From positions 1 to 5,680 of the forward strand of contig CAAFUD010000033.1 in NCBI GenBank assembly GCA_900766125.1: a DNA stretch of 5,680 nucleotides, given 5' to 3'. Made by a program: the position numbers and the translations under genes. This DNA comes from an uncultured Veillonella sp. GTDB lineage: Bacteria; Bacillota; Negativicutes; Veillonellales; Veillonellaceae. Shown one piece after another: positions 5,150 through 5,680 of this stretch; positions within the stretch are counted from its first letter, which is position 1, and each line of letters opens with the position of its first letter. The notes under the pieces were generated by a model that worked only from the letters and a program-made list of their open reading frames with translations, was not told the DNA's origin and ran no database searches.

Positions 5150-5315
5150 CTGGTACAACCAATTAACTAACATGGAATGCCCAATATGTGGAAAACCAAT
5201 ACATTGTGCAATTGTATGTCATAAAGAAAAGAAGCGTGTATGTGATACATGTTGTAGTGAATGCCAATACTTAATGCGATATCAAGGTGAATGGCATTGT
5301 GAATTTAATAAATAA
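5142..5315 (+). CDS. Small cysteine-rich zinc-binding protein (57 residues)
   Basis: Translation from ATG 5142 gives MDDWYNQLTNMECPICGKPI, then HCAIVCHKEKKRVCDTCCSE, then CQYLMRYQGEWHCEFNK. Nine cysteines (13, 16, 22, 26, 34, 37, 38, 41, 53) include CPxCG and CxxCCxxC, the pattern of a double zinc ribbon or knuckle. AGGGAG at 5129-5134, seven bases before the ATG, and the 8-base overlap with the 112-residue gene (ending at 5149) support it as a real third member of this coupled run. Similar short zinc-binding proteins occur in phage early regions, probably binding nucleic acid or protein, but no function is assigned. Its stop codon is immediately followed by a hairpin. Confidence 0.72.
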   Translation: MDDWYNQLTNMECPICGKPIHCAIVCHKEKKRVCDTCCSECQYLMRYQGEWHCEFNK

Positions 5316-5343
5316 AAAAACCGCCGTGTTATAGCACGGCGGT
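5314..5343 (-). terminator. GC-rich hairpin, intrinsic terminator on the minus strand
   Basis: A 9-bp perfect stem ACCGCCGTG/CACGGCGGT (5320-5328 with 5335-5343) closes a TTATAG loop. The minus strand continues with TTTTTTATT, a full U-tract. The plus strand continues TCATTAAGTAG, which is poor in T, so termination after the zinc-protein gene in the sense direction would be weak. The stem starts within five bases of that gene's stop codon. Confidence 0.75.
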
Positions 5344-5352
5344 CATTAAGTA

Positions 5353-5457
5353 GTTATATGAGAATATAACCATAAATAATCCTATTTATAGTTTACCTCA
5401 TATATAGAGAAAAGTCTAGTAAAAATGCGGTTTCAACTGCATTTGTGGGACTTGATA
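5353..5457 (+). other. Structured spacer before the putative replication gene: three successive hairpins, possible origin
   Basis: Three inverted repeats lie in tandem: GTTATAT-GAGA-ATATAAC (5353-5370), ATAAATA-ATCC-TATTTAT (5372-5389), and a larger one with inner arms AAATGCGGTT/AACTGCATTT (5423-5432 with 5435-5444, one G-T pair) and outer arms AAGTC/GACTT (5412-5416 with 5449-5453). The 3' base of the last runs into ACTTGATA (5450-5457), which contains CTTGATA, the sequence nicked by initiators of the φX174/pC194 type. A double-strand origin or an mRNA leader is possible. CTTGATA also occurs at 2691-2697 and, on the minus strand, at 5280-5286, so the motif alone is weak evidence. Confidence 0.4.
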
Positions 5458-5491
5458 GATATATTAACAACTCGACATAAGGGGTAAATAA

Positions 5492-5680
5492 ATGCGTAGG
5501 AGAACAGTAATAGAATCGAAGAATATTAGAGAGGTTACAGATTCAATTACGGGTAATTCATATCTAGGGAAAATAGGAAAGAAATCTAGAAGTGAAAAAC
5601 AACATGTAACACCTGAAATGATTCGTAAAAATAACATACGTATTGCTGAAAAGAGGTTGAGGTTATTAATAGATATGAAT
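5492..5680 (+). CDS. Putative rolling-circle replication initiator, N-terminal part (runs off right edge)
   Basis: Sixty-three codons are visible, beginning MRRRTVIESKNIREVTDSIT, then GNSYLGKIGKKSRSEKQHVT, then PEMIRKNNIRIAEKRLRLLI. A basic N-terminus followed by 'K.gkkSR....hvTPE...K.N...AEk.LR.LI..N' resembles the opening of rolling-circle replication-associated proteins of Firmicute phages and mobile elements, where the next segment is normally 'nF..gD.h.tLTY'. That segment, the HUH metal motif and the catalytic Tyr are all outside the window, so the call rests on resemblance. AAGGGG seven bases before the ATG fixes the start. It follows the structured 176-base spacer, a fitting place for an initiator next to its origin. 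A different phage DNA-binding protein is the main alternative. Confidence 0.42.
   Translation, partial: MRRRTVIESKNIREVTDSITGNSYLGKIGKKSRSEKQHVTPEMIRKNNIRIAEKRLRLLIDMN

Noticed and set aside
1..5680. CRISPR array, tRNA, rRNA or insertion sequence
   Set aside because: No regularly spaced repeats, no cloverleaf or rRNA sequence, and no transposase or terminal inverted repeats were seen.

Overview
The window looks like the lysogeny-control and early region of an integrated temperate phage or related mobile element in a diderm Firmicute, most likely Veillonella or a close relative in the Negativicutes. The evidence is the AT-rich DNA with strong AGGAGG-type ribosome sites, combined with a surface protein whose YadA-type outer-membrane anchor carries a coiled-coil tail beyond the barrel, which I associate with Veillonella adhesins. 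The genus is an inference; the phage nature is well supported by gene content and order.

Left arm, minus strand (1-2146): the N-terminus of a tyrosine integrase runs off the left edge. Upstream of it is a 145-base spacer with a terminator facing the other way, two matching dyads and a possible small RNA. Next come a 368-residue SWIM zinc-finger protein of unknown role, an ImmA/IrrE-like metallopeptidase gene, and a C1-type XRE repressor with no LexA-type protease domain. Repressor, ImmA-like gene and SWIM gene are tightly spaced and probably form one operon transcribed from the repressor promoter, so the SWIM protein would be made in the lysogen. The ImmA-like gene appears to be broken by a single TGA codon inside its conserved Asp-Leu-Pro motif.

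Switch (2147-2333): a divergent promoter region with good -35/-10 pairs on both strands and several dyads built on the half-site TCGCAT. A further dyad of the same kind lies over the stop codon of cro.

Right arm, plus strand (2334-5680): a Cro-like HTH protein, an excisionase-type HTH protein, a 54-residue membrane protein, a 559-residue trimeric autotransporter adhesin, a 112-residue helical phage protein starting inside the adhesin stop codon, a 57-residue cysteine-rich zinc-binding protein, a 176-base structured spacer, and the start of a gene resembling rolling-circle replication initiators.

The most notable points are the adhesin built into the phage early operon by an ATGA overlap, the nonsense codon in the ImmA-like gene, the multi-site operator set, and the fact that all four intrinsic-terminator hairpins carry their U-tract only on the strand opposite to the neighbouring genes. 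No stretch longer than 300 bases lacks a gene.
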